A stretch of DNA of 64,000 bases from Paraburkholderia sp. Tr-20389 (GTDB lineage Bacteria > Pseudomonadota > Gammaproteobacteria > Burkholderiales > Burkholderiaceae). The stretch is taken from contig NZ_JAAGPD010000003.1 in NCBI RefSeq assembly GCF_017104565.1, positions 248,001-312,000 of the forward strand, given 5' to 3'. Made by a program: the position numbers and the translations under genes. This document shows positions 7,490-15,066 of the stretch, one piece after another; the first letter of the stretch is position 1, and every line of letters begins with the position of its first letter. Under the pieces are notes generated by a model that was not told the origin of the DNA, did not search any database, and saw only the letters and a program-made list of their open reading frames with translations.

Positions 7490-8424
7490 ATGCCCCGCTT
7501 CCCTCGCTGAGCGACCTGGTTGTCGAACGGGTCGGCTTTGGCATTTTCGTTCTCGACCGTCAGATGAACGTGCTGATGTGGAATCGCTTCATGCACGATC
7601 ACAGCGGTCTGTCGGCCGAGCAGGTGGTCGGCAAGTCGATATTCTCGAGCTTTCCCGAACTGCCGCGCGTGTGGCTCACGCGCAAACTCGAAAGCGTGTT
7701 CCAGCTGGGCAGCTTCGCGTTCAGTTCGTGGGAGCAGCGCCCCTATCTGTTCAAGTTCGATCACGACCGGCCAATTACTGGCGGCGTCGATTTCATGCAG
7801 CAGGACTGCACCTTCATGCCGATCATGCGCGATCGCGAGGTGGAGGCCGTGTGCGTGACGGTGTGCGACGTGACGCATGTGAGCATCATGCAGCGCGAGC
7901 GCGAAGAAGCCGTCGCGAAGCTGCAGGAATATGCGGACCGCGACGGCCTCACGGGCATCGCGAACCGCCGCTATTTCGAAGCGCGTCTGCGAGACGAATA
8001 CACGCGCTGGCAGCGCTACGGCGGCGAACTGTCGATCCTGCTGTTCGATCTCGATCACTTCAAGAAGATCAACGACCAGTTCGGTCACGTGGTCGGCGAT
8101 ACGGTGCTGCGGGAGATGGCGCAGCGGGTCGCGCACGTGGTGCGCGCGCAGGATACGTTCGGGCGCTTCGGCGGCGAGGAGTTCGCGTTGCTGCTGCCGT
8201 GCACGCCGCTGGAAGATGCGATGCTGGTCGCGGAGAAGATCCGCAATACGATCGGCGAAACGCCCGTCGACGTGCAGGGCGTCGATGTGCCCGTGACGGC
8301 GAGCGTCGGCTGCGCGGCTGCGCGGGCCGGGGTGCCGGCTTACGAAGCGCTGATCAACGAGGCGGATGCTGCGCTGTACAGCGCGAAGCGGCAAGGGCGC
8401 AACCGGTCGGTTGCGTTTATCTGA
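7486..8424 (+). CDS. PAS-GGDEF diguanylate cyclase
   Basis: The 312-residue cytoplasmic protein has an N-terminal PAS-like domain (residues 10-130) and a GGDEF domain (about 145-312). The active-site loop is GGEEF at residues 229-233. An intact inhibitory RxxD site (R220-A-Q-D223) lies five residues before it. It should therefore make cyclic di-GMP from two GTP and be product-inhibited. The start ATG overlaps the stop of the CheC-like gene as ATGA. A longer frame that begins upstream lies inside that gene and is rejected. In this operon the cyclase is the most likely final output of the kinase/CheY pathway. Confidence 0.93.
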   Translation: MNAPLPSLSDLVVERVGFGIFVLDRQMNVLMWNRFMHDHSGLSAEQVVGKSIFSSFPELPRVWLTRKLESVFQLGSFAFSSWEQRPYLFKFDHDRPITGGVDFMQQDCTFMPIMRDREVEAVCVTVCDVTHVSIMQREREEAVAKLQEYADRDGLTGIANRRYFEARLRDEYTRWQRYGGELSILLFDLDHFKKINDQFGHVVGDTVLREMAQRVAHVVRAQDTFGRFGGEEFALLLPCTPLEDAMLVAEKIRNTIGETPVDVQGVDVPVTASVGCAAARAGVPAYEALINEADAALYSAKRQGRNRSVAFI

Positions 8425-8437
8425 GGTTCAGGCGGAT

Positions 8438-8469
8438 TGGACGCGTTGCCGAGCGGCAAGCCGCGTCCA
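8438..8469. terminator. Strong nested hairpin between convergent genes
   Basis: TGGACGCG (8438-8445) pairs with CGCGTCCA (8462-8469), and inside it TTGCC (8446-8450) pairs with GGCAA (8455-8459). It sits just after the cyclase stop and just before the end of the convergent secreted protein gene. There is no T-run, so it is a probable but non-classical terminator. Confidence 0.5.
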
Positions 8470-8480
8470 GCGTCCTCGAT

Positions 8481-8903
8481 TTACTTCTTCGTCATCCACG
8501 AGTCGACGACGCGCCATTGACCGTCGCGCCGGACGAAGTCGTCCTTGAAGCCGAACACCGCGGCGTCACCGTTCGGCGCCATGAAATGATTCTCGCCCAT
8601 GACGACGGCCTGATCGCCGTCGACGCGCACCTGCACATTTTGCAGCGTTTGGGTCGAGCCGGCGGGCGGGGGCGGCGCGCTTAGCACATCGCTCTTCGAA
8701 CGCGCCTTGCCGGACGGGGTGATCTCGCGGTACGAATCGTCGAGCAGCAATTTGAGCGTGTCCGTGTCACGATGCATGCTTGCCTGCACCCAGTTTTCTT
8801 CCAGCTGGCGGATCACGGTTTCGTCGTTTTGCGCGGCGAACGCTGGCGCAGAGAGAGCGAACGCGGCCAGAAGCGGAGCAGCCAGATAAATATGCAGTTT
8901 CAT
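8481..8903 (-). CDS. Secreted NTF2-like (SnoaL/DUF4440) protein
   Basis: The 140-residue precursor has a clear signal peptide (MKLHIYLAAPLLAAF..., cleavage after about residue 23, APAFA-AQ). The mature part is an NTF2-like fold of the DUF4440 type: VIRQLEENWVQASMHRD, a central LLLDDSYREITPSG, and an ending of DGQWRVVDSWMTKK. Such proteins are small periplasmic ligand-binding or orphan enzymes; the ligand is unknown. The start has an AAGGAAAA ribosome-binding site. It stands alone, facing the diguanylate cyclase operon. Confidence 0.82.
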   Translation of the reverse strand: MKLHIYLAAPLLAAFALSAPAFAAQNDETVIRQLEENWVQASMHRDTDTLKLLLDDSYREITPSGKARSKSDVLSAPPPPAGSTQTLQNVQVRVDGDQAVVMGENHFMAPNGDAAVFGFKDDFVRRDGQWRVVDSWMTKK

Positions 8904-9026
8904 GATTTTTCCTTTGCTGGAATAGATTTGCGTAATTCGGCAAATAATTTGGTAAATACCTGAATGCGGAATTTATCCATTGGTATTGGCGCCAATGAAG
9001 ATGGATTTAAGGAGGCGATTCAATCC

Positions 9027-9161
9027 ATGTCGATAGGGCGTCGCCCCGCGCTGGCTGGCCGCGCGGACCTGTTTGTGTCGCGACCGACTTCATCGATGTC
9101 GAAGACGAATATAGTCTCAACTAGCTTTTCAATATCTCAGACAAGTCTTAATTTGAGATAA
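9027..9161 (+). CDS. Candidate small ORF (44 aa), doubtful
   Basis: An ATG at 9027 lies 11 bases after a consensus AAGGAGG (9009-9015) and opens a 44-codon frame (MSIGRRPALAGRADL...). The product is Ser/Arg-rich with no domain. The spacing is long, and codon use is less GC-biased than in neighbouring genes. It may be a chance match; I list it because the ribosome-binding site is unusually good for a gap region. Confidence 0.2.
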   Translation: MSIGRRPALAGRADLFVSRPTSSMSKTNIVSTSFSISQTSLNLR

Positions 9162-9334
9162 TGGATTGGCGCCTTCGAATAATCGGATCGATTTGAAGGC
9201 GATTTGCGGCTGACCGTCGCTTCGCTCGCGAATGTCACGATCCGGCGAGCTGACCAGACCGCGCATCGTCCGGGGCGCACGCGCCGCGCCTTGTACGGGC
9301 GGCCGCCGTTTCTGCGTCCGCTATGAAAGGTTGG

Positions 9335-9340
9335 TATACT
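9335..9340 (+). promoter_or_regulatory. Candidate -10 element upstream of hpnD
   Basis: TATACT is a good sigma-70 -10 hexamer preceded by GG. No good -35 is present at 17 bases. It is about 120 bases before the hpnD start and is the best promoter candidate for the hpnDE-shc-hpnG operon in this gap. Confidence 0.35.
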
Positions 9341-9462
9341 TTTGCCCGTTTTCCGGTCTTCCGGCCGGTGTTTCGCGCGTGTCCGCGCGCGCGGGCGGCT
9401 TGCCCTGCGGGTAGGCATGACTTCTTGATCGCCCCGTGGTGGGTGTCTCAGCGGAGATCGTC

Positions 9463-10311
9463 TTGGCCGTTTCCAATCTCGTCGTGGACGACACACAAAC
9501 TGACGCAGCCGCCGCAAGTTCGGGCAGCTCGTTTTATCTCGCGATGCGCATCTTGCCGCCTGCGCAGCGCGATGCGATGTATCAGGTCTACGCGTTCTGC
9601 CGCGCCGTCGACGATATCGCCGACAGCGACCTGCCGCGCGCCGAGCGCGCCGCGGGCCTCGAACGCTGGCGCGCCGACATCGACGCGTGCTACGCCGGCT
9701 CGCCGCGCGCGTCGCTGCTCGAGCTGACCCGGCACATCCACACGTTCCATCTGCAGCGCGAAGATTTCCACGCGATGATCGATGGCATGGCGATGGACGC
9801 TGCCGCCGACATCTGCGCGCCCGACGAAGCGACGCTCGATCTGTATTGCGATCGTGTTGCGAGTGCAGCCGGCCGGCTATCGGTGAGAATTTTCGGGATG
9901 CAGGAGCAGCCAGGCATCGAGCTGTCGCACCATCTGGGCCGCGCGCTGCAACTGACGAACATCCTGCGCGACATCGACGAGGACGCGGAGATCAACCGCT
10001 GCTATCTGCCGTACGAGTTGCTCGCGCGCGAAGGCATCGCGACGTCGAGTCCGCTCACGATCGCCGACGATCCGTCGCTGCCGCGCGTCTGCGCGACGCT
10101 CGCGGAGCGCGCGAAGCAGCATTTCGCCGCCTCCGACGCGATCATGGATGCACAACCGCGTGCGCAGGTGAAGGCGCCGCGCATCATGTCGGGCGTGTAT
10201 CGCGTGCTGCTCGAGCGCACGCTGGAACGCGGCTTCGACATTCCGCGTACGAAGGTCCGCAAGCCGAAGCTGCGGATGCTGGCCATCGTCGCGCGGTACG
10301 CGCTCTTTTGA
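9463..10311 (+). CDS. hpnD: HpnD, presqualene diphosphate synthase
   Basis: HpnD condenses two farnesyl diphosphates to presqualene diphosphate, the first step of the HpnCDE route to squalene. The 282-residue protein shows both aspartate-rich motifs of squalene/phytoene synthases: DDIAD at residues 50-54 and LRDIDED at 169-174. I chose the TTG at 9463 because a GGAG lies six bases before it and the product then starts MAVSNLVVDD; GTG codons at 9436 and 9439 would add up to nine residues. Its stop overlaps the next start as TGATG, so hpnE is translationally coupled. The HpnC partner that converts the product to hydroxysqualene is not in this window. Confidence 0.93.
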   Translation: MAVSNLVVDDTQTDAAAASSGSSFYLAMRILPPAQRDAMYQVYAFCRAVDDIADSDLPRAERAAGLERWRADIDACYAGSPRASLLELTRHIHTFHLQREDFHAMIDGMAMDAAADICAPDEATLDLYCDRVASAAGRLSVRIFGMQEQPGIELSHHLGRALQLTNILRDIDEDAEINRCYLPYELLAREGIATSSPLTIADDPSLPRVCATLAERAKQHFAASDAIMDAQPRAQVKAPRIMSGVYRVLLERTLERGFDIPRTKVRKPKLRMLAIVARYALF

Positions 10312-11588
10312 TGCGAAAGCTGGTTCACGTGATCGGCGCAGGGCTGGCCGGTCTTGCCGCCGCCGTGCAACTGCAGCGGCGCGGCGCGCAGGTCGTGCTG
10401 TACGAGGCGGCCGAACAGGCTGGCGGCCGCTGCCGCACGTGTTACGACCGGGCACTGGCGGCGACCGTCGACAGCGGCAACCATCTGGTGCTGTCCGGCC
10501 AGCAGGCCACGTTGAACTACGTGCGGGCGATCGGTTCCGCCGACGATCTCGTCGGGCCGACGCAGCCCGAATACCCGTTCGTCGACCTCGCGACGAACCA
10601 GCGCTGGACCGTGCGGATGTCGCAAGGGCGATTTCCAGCGTGGATTTTCGAGGCGCATGCGCGCGTGCCGGACACGCAATGGACGGACTATCTGTCCATC
10701 GTGCCGCTCCTGCTTGCCAAGCCTGGCCGCAGCGTCGTGCAGACCATGCGCAGCAACGGCCCGCTGTGGGACCGCATGCTGCGCCCGTTACTGCTGGCGA
10801 TGACGAACGTCGACCCGCGCCACGCGACGGCTGAACTCGCAGGCGCCGCACTGCGCGACACGTTCGTGGCGGGCGGGCCGGCCAGCCGTCCGCTCGTCGC
10901 CCGCAATGGCTTGGGGTCGGCGTTCGTCGAACCGGCGCTGCGGCTGTTGCAGCACGGCGGCGCCGCGATCCGGCTCGGCGCGCGGCTCGACGGGTTCGAA
11001 TTCGCGGATGGCGAAGATGGCCTGCGTGTCGCAGCGCTGCGGCTGAACGCGGAGGAGCGCATAGAAGTCGGTGCGAGCGAAGCCGTCGTGCTGGCCGTGA
11101 CGCCCGATGTGGCTCAGTCGCTGCTGCCGGGCGTGCAGGCGCCGCGCCGTTTTTCGGCGATCGTGACGGCGCATTTCGCCGTCGAGCCGCCGCTCGGCCA
11201 TCCGCCGCTGATGGGCCTCGTCAACGCGACTGCGAACTGGCTGGTTGCGTCGGACGGTCGTCTTTCGGTGACGGTTTACGATGCAGGACATCTCACCGAT
11301 ATGCCGCGCGACGACCTCGCGCGCAAGCTGTGGGCCGACGTCGCGCAAGTGACGGGACTGTCGGCCGATCTGCCGCTCAAGTGGCAGTTGAGCGTCGAGC
11401 CGCGCGCCACTTTCGCCGCGCAACCCGACGACGAGATGCGCCGCCCGGCCACGCGCACTCGCTGGAACAACCTGATGCTCGCGGGCGACTGGACGGCAAC
11501 CGGTCTGCCGCCGGGCATCGAAGGCGCGATCCGCTCAGGCCAGAAGGCCGCGGATACGCTATTGAACGAACCGATGGAACGCCGATGA
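10311..11588 (+). CDS. hpnE: HpnE, hydroxysqualene dehydroxylase / squalene-associated FAD oxidoreductase
   Basis: HpnE is the FAD-dependent enzyme that completes squalene formation in the HpnCDE pathway. The 425-residue protein begins with a dinucleotide-binding fingerprint (VIGAGLAGLAAAVQL, residues 7-21, then acidic residues near 33). It ends with the amine-oxidase-like FAD motif LMLAGDWTATGLPPGIEGAIRSG. It overlaps hpnD upstream (TGATG) and shc downstream (ATGA). The long in-frame extension to the left lies inside hpnD and is rejected. All three genes are clearly one translationally coupled unit. Confidence 0.93.
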   Translation: MRKLVHVIGAGLAGLAAAVQLQRRGAQVVLYEAAEQAGGRCRTCYDRALAATVDSGNHLVLSGQQATLNYVRAIGSADDLVGPTQPEYPFVDLATNQRWTVRMSQGRFPAWIFEAHARVPDTQWTDYLSIVPLLLAKPGRSVVQTMRSNGPLWDRMLRPLLLAMTNVDPRHATAELAGAALRDTFVAGGPASRPLVARNGLGSAFVEPALRLLQHGGAAIRLGARLDGFEFADGEDGLRVAALRLNAEERIEVGASEAVVLAVTPDVAQSLLPGVQAPRRFSAIVTAHFAVEPPLGHPPLMGLVNATANWLVASDGRLSVTVYDAGHLTDMPRDDLARKLWADVAQVTGLSADLPLKWQLSVEPRATFAAQPDDEMRRPATRTRWNNLMLAGDWTATGLPPGIEGAIRSGQKAADTLLNEPMERR

Positions 11589-13618
11589 ACGATTTATCCA
11601 TGACCCAGACGCTGGGCGAAGCACTGCCTCAAACGCTGATCGACGATCACGCTCCCGTTGCCGCCGCGCTGGCGACGGGCGCCGCACCCGTCGATGTGCT
11701 CGACGCCGCCGTCACGCGCGCCACGGACGCGATCCTCGCGGCGCAGAAGGACGACGGCCACTGGGTCTACGAGCTCGAAGCCGACGCGACGATTCCCGCC
11801 GAATACGTTCTGCTCGTCCACTACCTGGGCGAAACGCCGAACCTCGAACTCGAACAGAAGATCGCGCGCTATCTGCGCCGCATCCAGCTGCCCGACGGCG
11901 GCTGGCCGCTTTTCACGGACGGCGCGATGGACGTCAGCGCGAGCGTCAAGGCGTACTTCGCGCTGAAGATGGTCGGCGATGCGGAAGACGCCGAGCACAT
12001 GGTCCGCGCGCGCGAGTGCATTCTCGCGAACGGCGGCGCGGAAGCGGCAAACGTGTTCACGCGCATCCTGCTCGCGCTGTTCGGCGTCGTCACGTGGTAC
12101 GCGGTGCCGATGATGCCCGTCGAAATCATGTCGTTGCCCAAGTGGTTCCCGTTTCATCTGTCGAAGGTGTCGTACTGGGCGCGCACGGTGATCGTGCCGC
12201 TGCTCGTGCTGAACGCGAAGCGGCCCGTCGCGCGCAATCCGCGCGGCGTGCGCATCGACGAACTGTTCCGCGGCGCACCCGTCACGACGGGCCTGCTGCC
12301 TCGTTCGGGCCATCAGAGCAAGAGCTGGTTCGCGTTCTTCCGCGCCGTCGACGGCGTGCTGCGTGTAACCGATGGCCTGTTCCCGAAGGCGTCGCGCGAG
12401 CGAGCGATCAAGGCAGCCGTCAGCTTCGTCGATGAACGCCTGAACGGCGTGGACGGTCTCGGCGCGATTTTCCCGGCGATGGCGAATTCCGTGATGATGT
12501 ACGACGTGCTCGGCTATTCCGCCGATCACCCGAACCGCGCGATCGCCCGCGAGTCGATCGAAAAACTGCTCGTCATCCACGAAGACGAGGCGTATTGCCA
12601 GCCGTGCCTGTCGCCCGTGTGGGACACGTCGCTCGCGGCGCATGCGCTGCTCGAAACGGGCGACACACGCGCCGAGGAAGCCGCCGAGCGCGGCCTCGCA
12701 TGGCTGCGTCCGCTGCAGATTCTCGACGTGCGCGGCGACTGGATTTCGCGCCGTCCCGACGTGCGGCCGGGCGGTTGGGCGTTCCAGTACAACAACGCGC
12801 ATTACCCCGATGTCGACGATACGGCTGTGGTCGCGATGGCGATGCAGCGTTCGGCGGCAATCACGAAGTCGAACGTCGATGCCAACGCCATTGCGCGTGC
12901 CCGCGAATGGGTGGTCGGCATGCAGAGCAGCGACGGCGGCTGGGGCGCGTTCGAGCCGGAAAACACGCAGTACTACCTGAACAACATTCCGTTCTCGGAC
13001 CACGGCGCACTGCTCGATCCGCCGACGGCCGACGTATCAGGCCGCTGCCTGTCGATGCTCGCGCAACTCGGCGAAATGCCCGCGACGAGCGAGCCCGCAC
13101 GCCGCGCGTATGACTATCTGCTGAAAGAGCAGGAAGCCGACGGGAGCTGGTACGGCCGTTGGGGCATGAACTTCATCTACGGTACGTGGACGGCGCTGTG
13201 CGCGCTGAACGCGGCGGGCATCTCGCTCGAAGACGCGCGCATCAAGCGCGCCGCGCAGTGGCTCGTGTCGATCCAGAACGCGGACGGCGGCTGGGGCGAA
13301 GACGGCACCAGCTACAAGCTCGACTATCGCGGCTACGAAAAGGCGCCGAGCATTCCGTCGCAAACGGCATGGGCGCTGATGGGCCTGATGGCCGCCGGCT
13401 ATGTCGATCATCCCGCCGTCGCGCGCGGCATCGAGTATCTGCAACAGGAACAGCGCGATCACGGCCTGTGGGACGAAGAGCGCTTCTCGGCGACGGGCTT
13501 CCCGCGCGTGTTCTATCTGCGCTACCACGGATATCGCAAGTTCTTCCCGCTGTGGGCGCTCGCGCGTTACCGCAACCTGAAGCGCACGGGTGAGAAGCGC
13601 GTCACCTTCGGCATGTGA
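11585..13618 (+). CDS. shc: Squalene-hopene cyclase
   Basis: The enzyme cyclises squalene to hopene/diplopterol at the cytoplasmic membrane and is the committed step of hopanoid synthesis. The 677-residue length is normal for the family. The catalytic DxDD motif is at residues 409-412 (PDVDDTA). QW repeats are visible, for example LPDGGWPLF, QSSDGGWGAFE, EADGSWYGRWG and QNADGGWGEDG. The start ATG overlaps the hpnE stop; a second ATG five codons later is also possible. Its own stop overlaps the hpnG start. Assignment is secure. Confidence 0.97.
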   Translation: MNDLSMTQTLGEALPQTLIDDHAPVAAALATGAAPVDVLDAAVTRATDAILAAQKDDGHWVYELEADATIPAEYVLLVHYLGETPNLELEQKIARYLRRIQLPDGGWPLFTDGAMDVSASVKAYFALKMVGDAEDAEHMVRARECILANGGAEAANVFTRILLALFGVVTWYAVPMMPVEIMSLPKWFPFHLSKVSYWARTVIVPLLVLNAKRPVARNPRGVRIDELFRGAPVTTGLLPRSGHQSKSWFAFFRAVDGVLRVTDGLFPKASRERAIKAAVSFVDERLNGVDGLGAIFPAMANSVMMYDVLGYSADHPNRAIARESIEKLLVIHEDEAYCQPCLSPVWDTSLAAHALLETGDTRAEEAAERGLAWLRPLQILDVRGDWISRRPDVRPGGWAFQYNNAHYPDVDDTAVVAMAMQRSAAITKSNVDANAIARAREWVVGMQSSDGGWGAFEPENTQYYLNNIPFSDHGALLDPPTADVSGRCLSMLAQLGEMPATSEPARRAYDYLLKEQEADGSWYGRWGMNFIYGTWTALCALNAAGISLEDARIKRAAQWLVSIQNADGGWGEDGTSYKLDYRGYEKAPSIPSQTAWALMGLMAAGYVDHPAVARGIEYLQQEQRDHGLWDEERFSATGFPRVFYLRYHGYRKFFPLWALARYRNLKRTGEKRVTFGM

Positions 13619-14331
13619 TGGCAGCGCGGCCCGATCTCATGAACACGAACCTGCCGGTCATCGCCGTGACCGGCATGGCGTTCGAAGCGCGTATCGCGCG
13701 CGGCAAAGGCGTCGAAGCGGTCTACGCTGCGCGCGCCGATCTGCTCGAACGCGCGCTGAATGCGGCCGTTGCGCGCGGCTGCGCGGGCATCGTCAGCTTC
13801 GGCACGGCGGGCGGCCTCGCGCCCGATCTCGCGCCGGGCACGTTGATCGTCGCGAGCAGCGTGCATAGCCCGCTGGGCGTCGTGGAAACCGATCTGCGCT
13901 GGGCGGGCCGTATCGTTACCGCGCTCGACGGCACGCCGCTGGCGGCGAAGCTGCGCCGCGGGCCGATCGCGGGCGTGGCCGCACCGCTCGTCGGTGCAGC
14001 CGACAAGGCGGCGCTGCATGCATCGACAGGTGCGCTCGCCGTCGACATGGAATCTCACCTTGCGGGCGCAATCGCCGAGGCGAACGGGCTGCCGTTCGTC
14101 GTATGCCGGGCGATCGTCGATCCGGCGTGGCGCACGCTGCCGTCCGCCGCAACGGCCGGTTTGCGCGACGACGGCACGACAGCCATCGGTCCCATCCTGC
14201 GCGAACTCGCGCGCCAGCCGTCGCAACTGGGCGGTTTGCTGCAGGTCGCCGCCGACGCGCGCGCCGCGCGCGCGACCCTCGTTGCCGCGCGTCAGCTGCT
14301 GGAACGCTCGGGCGCGCTCCGCTCGCTCTGA
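13618..14331 (+). CDS. hpnG: HpnG, adenosylhopane nucleosidase/phosphorylase
   Basis: HpnG removes adenine from adenosylhopane, the product of HpnH, to give ribosylhopane (phosphate) on the way to bacteriohopanetetrol. The 237-residue protein is of the nucleoside phosphorylase fold. It has an early AVTGMAFEARIA segment, the glycine loop SFGTAGGLAPDLAPG and the substrate motif VDMESHLAG. The ATG at 13618 overlaps the shc stop (TGATG); a GTG one codon earlier or an ATG at 13639 are alternatives. It is the last gene of the hpnD-hpnE-shc-hpnG operon. Confidence 0.9.
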   Translation: MAARPDLMNTNLPVIAVTGMAFEARIARGKGVEAVYAARADLLERALNAAVARGCAGIVSFGTAGGLAPDLAPGTLIVASSVHSPLGVVETDLRWAGRIVTALDGTPLAAKLRRGPIAGVAAPLVGAADKAALHASTGALAVDMESHLAGAIAEANGLPFVVCRAIVDPAWRTLPSAATAGLRDDGTTAIGPILRELARQPSQLGGLLQVAADARAARATLVAARQLLERSGALRSL

Positions 14332-14380
14332 CCCTCGCCCGCGCGGGATGCGCGGAAAGCGAAATAGTGTGCTGGCCTTG

Positions 14381-14434
14381 AATACCTAGGGAAAACCCTT
14401 ATCTCTGGTATAGTGCTAGGTATTAACCCTAGGT
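14381..14434 (+). promoter_or_regulatory. Promoter region with CCTAGG inverted repeats before the thioesterase gene
   Basis: AATACCTAG (14381-14389) is the exact inverse of CTAGGTATT (14416-14424). ACCTAGGG (14384-14391) is the exact inverse of CCCTAGGT (14427-14434). A possible -10 TATAGT (14409-14414) lies between the arms. This looks like an operator wrapped around a promoter for the thioesterase gene at 14479. No good -35 is visible. The regulator is unknown. Confidence 0.55.
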
Positions 14435-14478
14435 CGCGCCTATGAGCGCGGCCACGCTATATCCGAAGAGGGACCGCA

Positions 14479-14961
14479 ATGAATTTCCACACACGCAAAT
14501 GGGTCAAGCCCGAAGATCTCAACCCCAACGGCACGCTGTTCGGCGGCAGCCTCCTTCGCTGGATCGATGAAGAAGCCGCGATTTACGCGATCTGCCAGCT
14601 CGACAATCAGCGCGTCGTGACCAAGTTCATGTCGGAGATCAACTTCGTCAGTTCGGCGCGTCAGGGCGACATCATCGAACTCGGCATGACGGCGACGCAT
14701 TTCGGCACGACGTCGATCACGCTGCGCGCCGAAGTGCGCAACAAGATCACGCGCAAAAGCATTCTGACCGTCGAAAAGATGGTGTTCGTGAATCTCGACG
14801 AGGCCGGCAATCCGGCGCCGCATGGCCGCACGAAGATCCGTTATTCGGACGAAGCATTCGAGCGCTACAGCGAGAAGCTTCGCGCGATGCAGCAGCCGGG
14901 CGCGGTGTTGGCGTCCGAAGCCATGGAAGACGTCGATCAGGAAGCGGACGCGGCGCACTAA
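14479..14961 (+). CDS. Acyl-CoA thioesterase, hotdog fold (YciA/BFIT-like)
   Basis: The enzyme hydrolyses acyl-CoA to fatty acid and CoA in the cytoplasm. The 160-residue protein has the family signature PNGTLFGGSLLRWIDEEAA (residues 16-34), with the aspartate/glutamate of the active site, and a second conserved segment FMSEINFVSSARQGDIIELG. The C-terminal 25 residues are acidic and variable. It has its own promoter-like region with inverted repeats and its own terminator, so it is probably transcribed apart from the hopanoid genes on either side. The chain-length preference is unknown. Confidence 0.88.
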   Translation: MNFHTRKWVKPEDLNPNGTLFGGSLLRWIDEEAAIYAICQLDNQRVVTKFMSEINFVSSARQGDIIELGMTATHFGTTSITLRAEVRNKITRKSILTVEKMVFVNLDEAGNPAPHGRTKIRYSDEAFERYSEKLRAMQQPGAVLASEAMEDVDQEADAAH

Positions 14962-14995
14962 TCGCGCTGCATCCGGCGCTGCTCGAAGTTGTATG

Positions 14996-15034
14996 AAAAA
15001 GCCCCGGCAGGTCGCGAGACCAGCCGGGGCTTTT
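14996..15034. terminator. Bidirectional rho-independent terminator
   Basis: GCCCCGGC (15001-15008) pairs with GCCGGGGC (15023-15030), with an inner GGTC-GCGA-GACC hairpin. Five As precede it and four Ts follow. It sits between the convergent thioesterase and mlaA genes and can serve both. Confidence 0.9.
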
Positions 15035-15066
15035 CATTTGCGCTTCGGTCGCAGCGGTTTCTTTGC

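Larger units (their letters stand above)
8904..9462. other. Intergenic region upstream of hpnD with inverted repeats
   Basis: This 559-base gap has an AT-rich left half. It contains a 12-bp perfect palindrome ATTGGCGCCAAT (8985-8996), a second ATTGGCGCC copy at 9165-9173, and the inverted repeat TATCTCA-N14-TGAGATA (9133-9139 and 9154-9160). It also has a TATACT hexamer at 9335-9340 in the orientation of hpnD. A weak small-ORF candidate at 9027-9161 is listed separately. No hpnC gene is present here. Confidence 0.55.

Noticed and set aside
9687-10310. A 208-codon N-terminal extension of hpnE
   Set aside because: It lies inside hpnD in another frame and has no hpnE-like sequence. The TGATG junction marks the real start.
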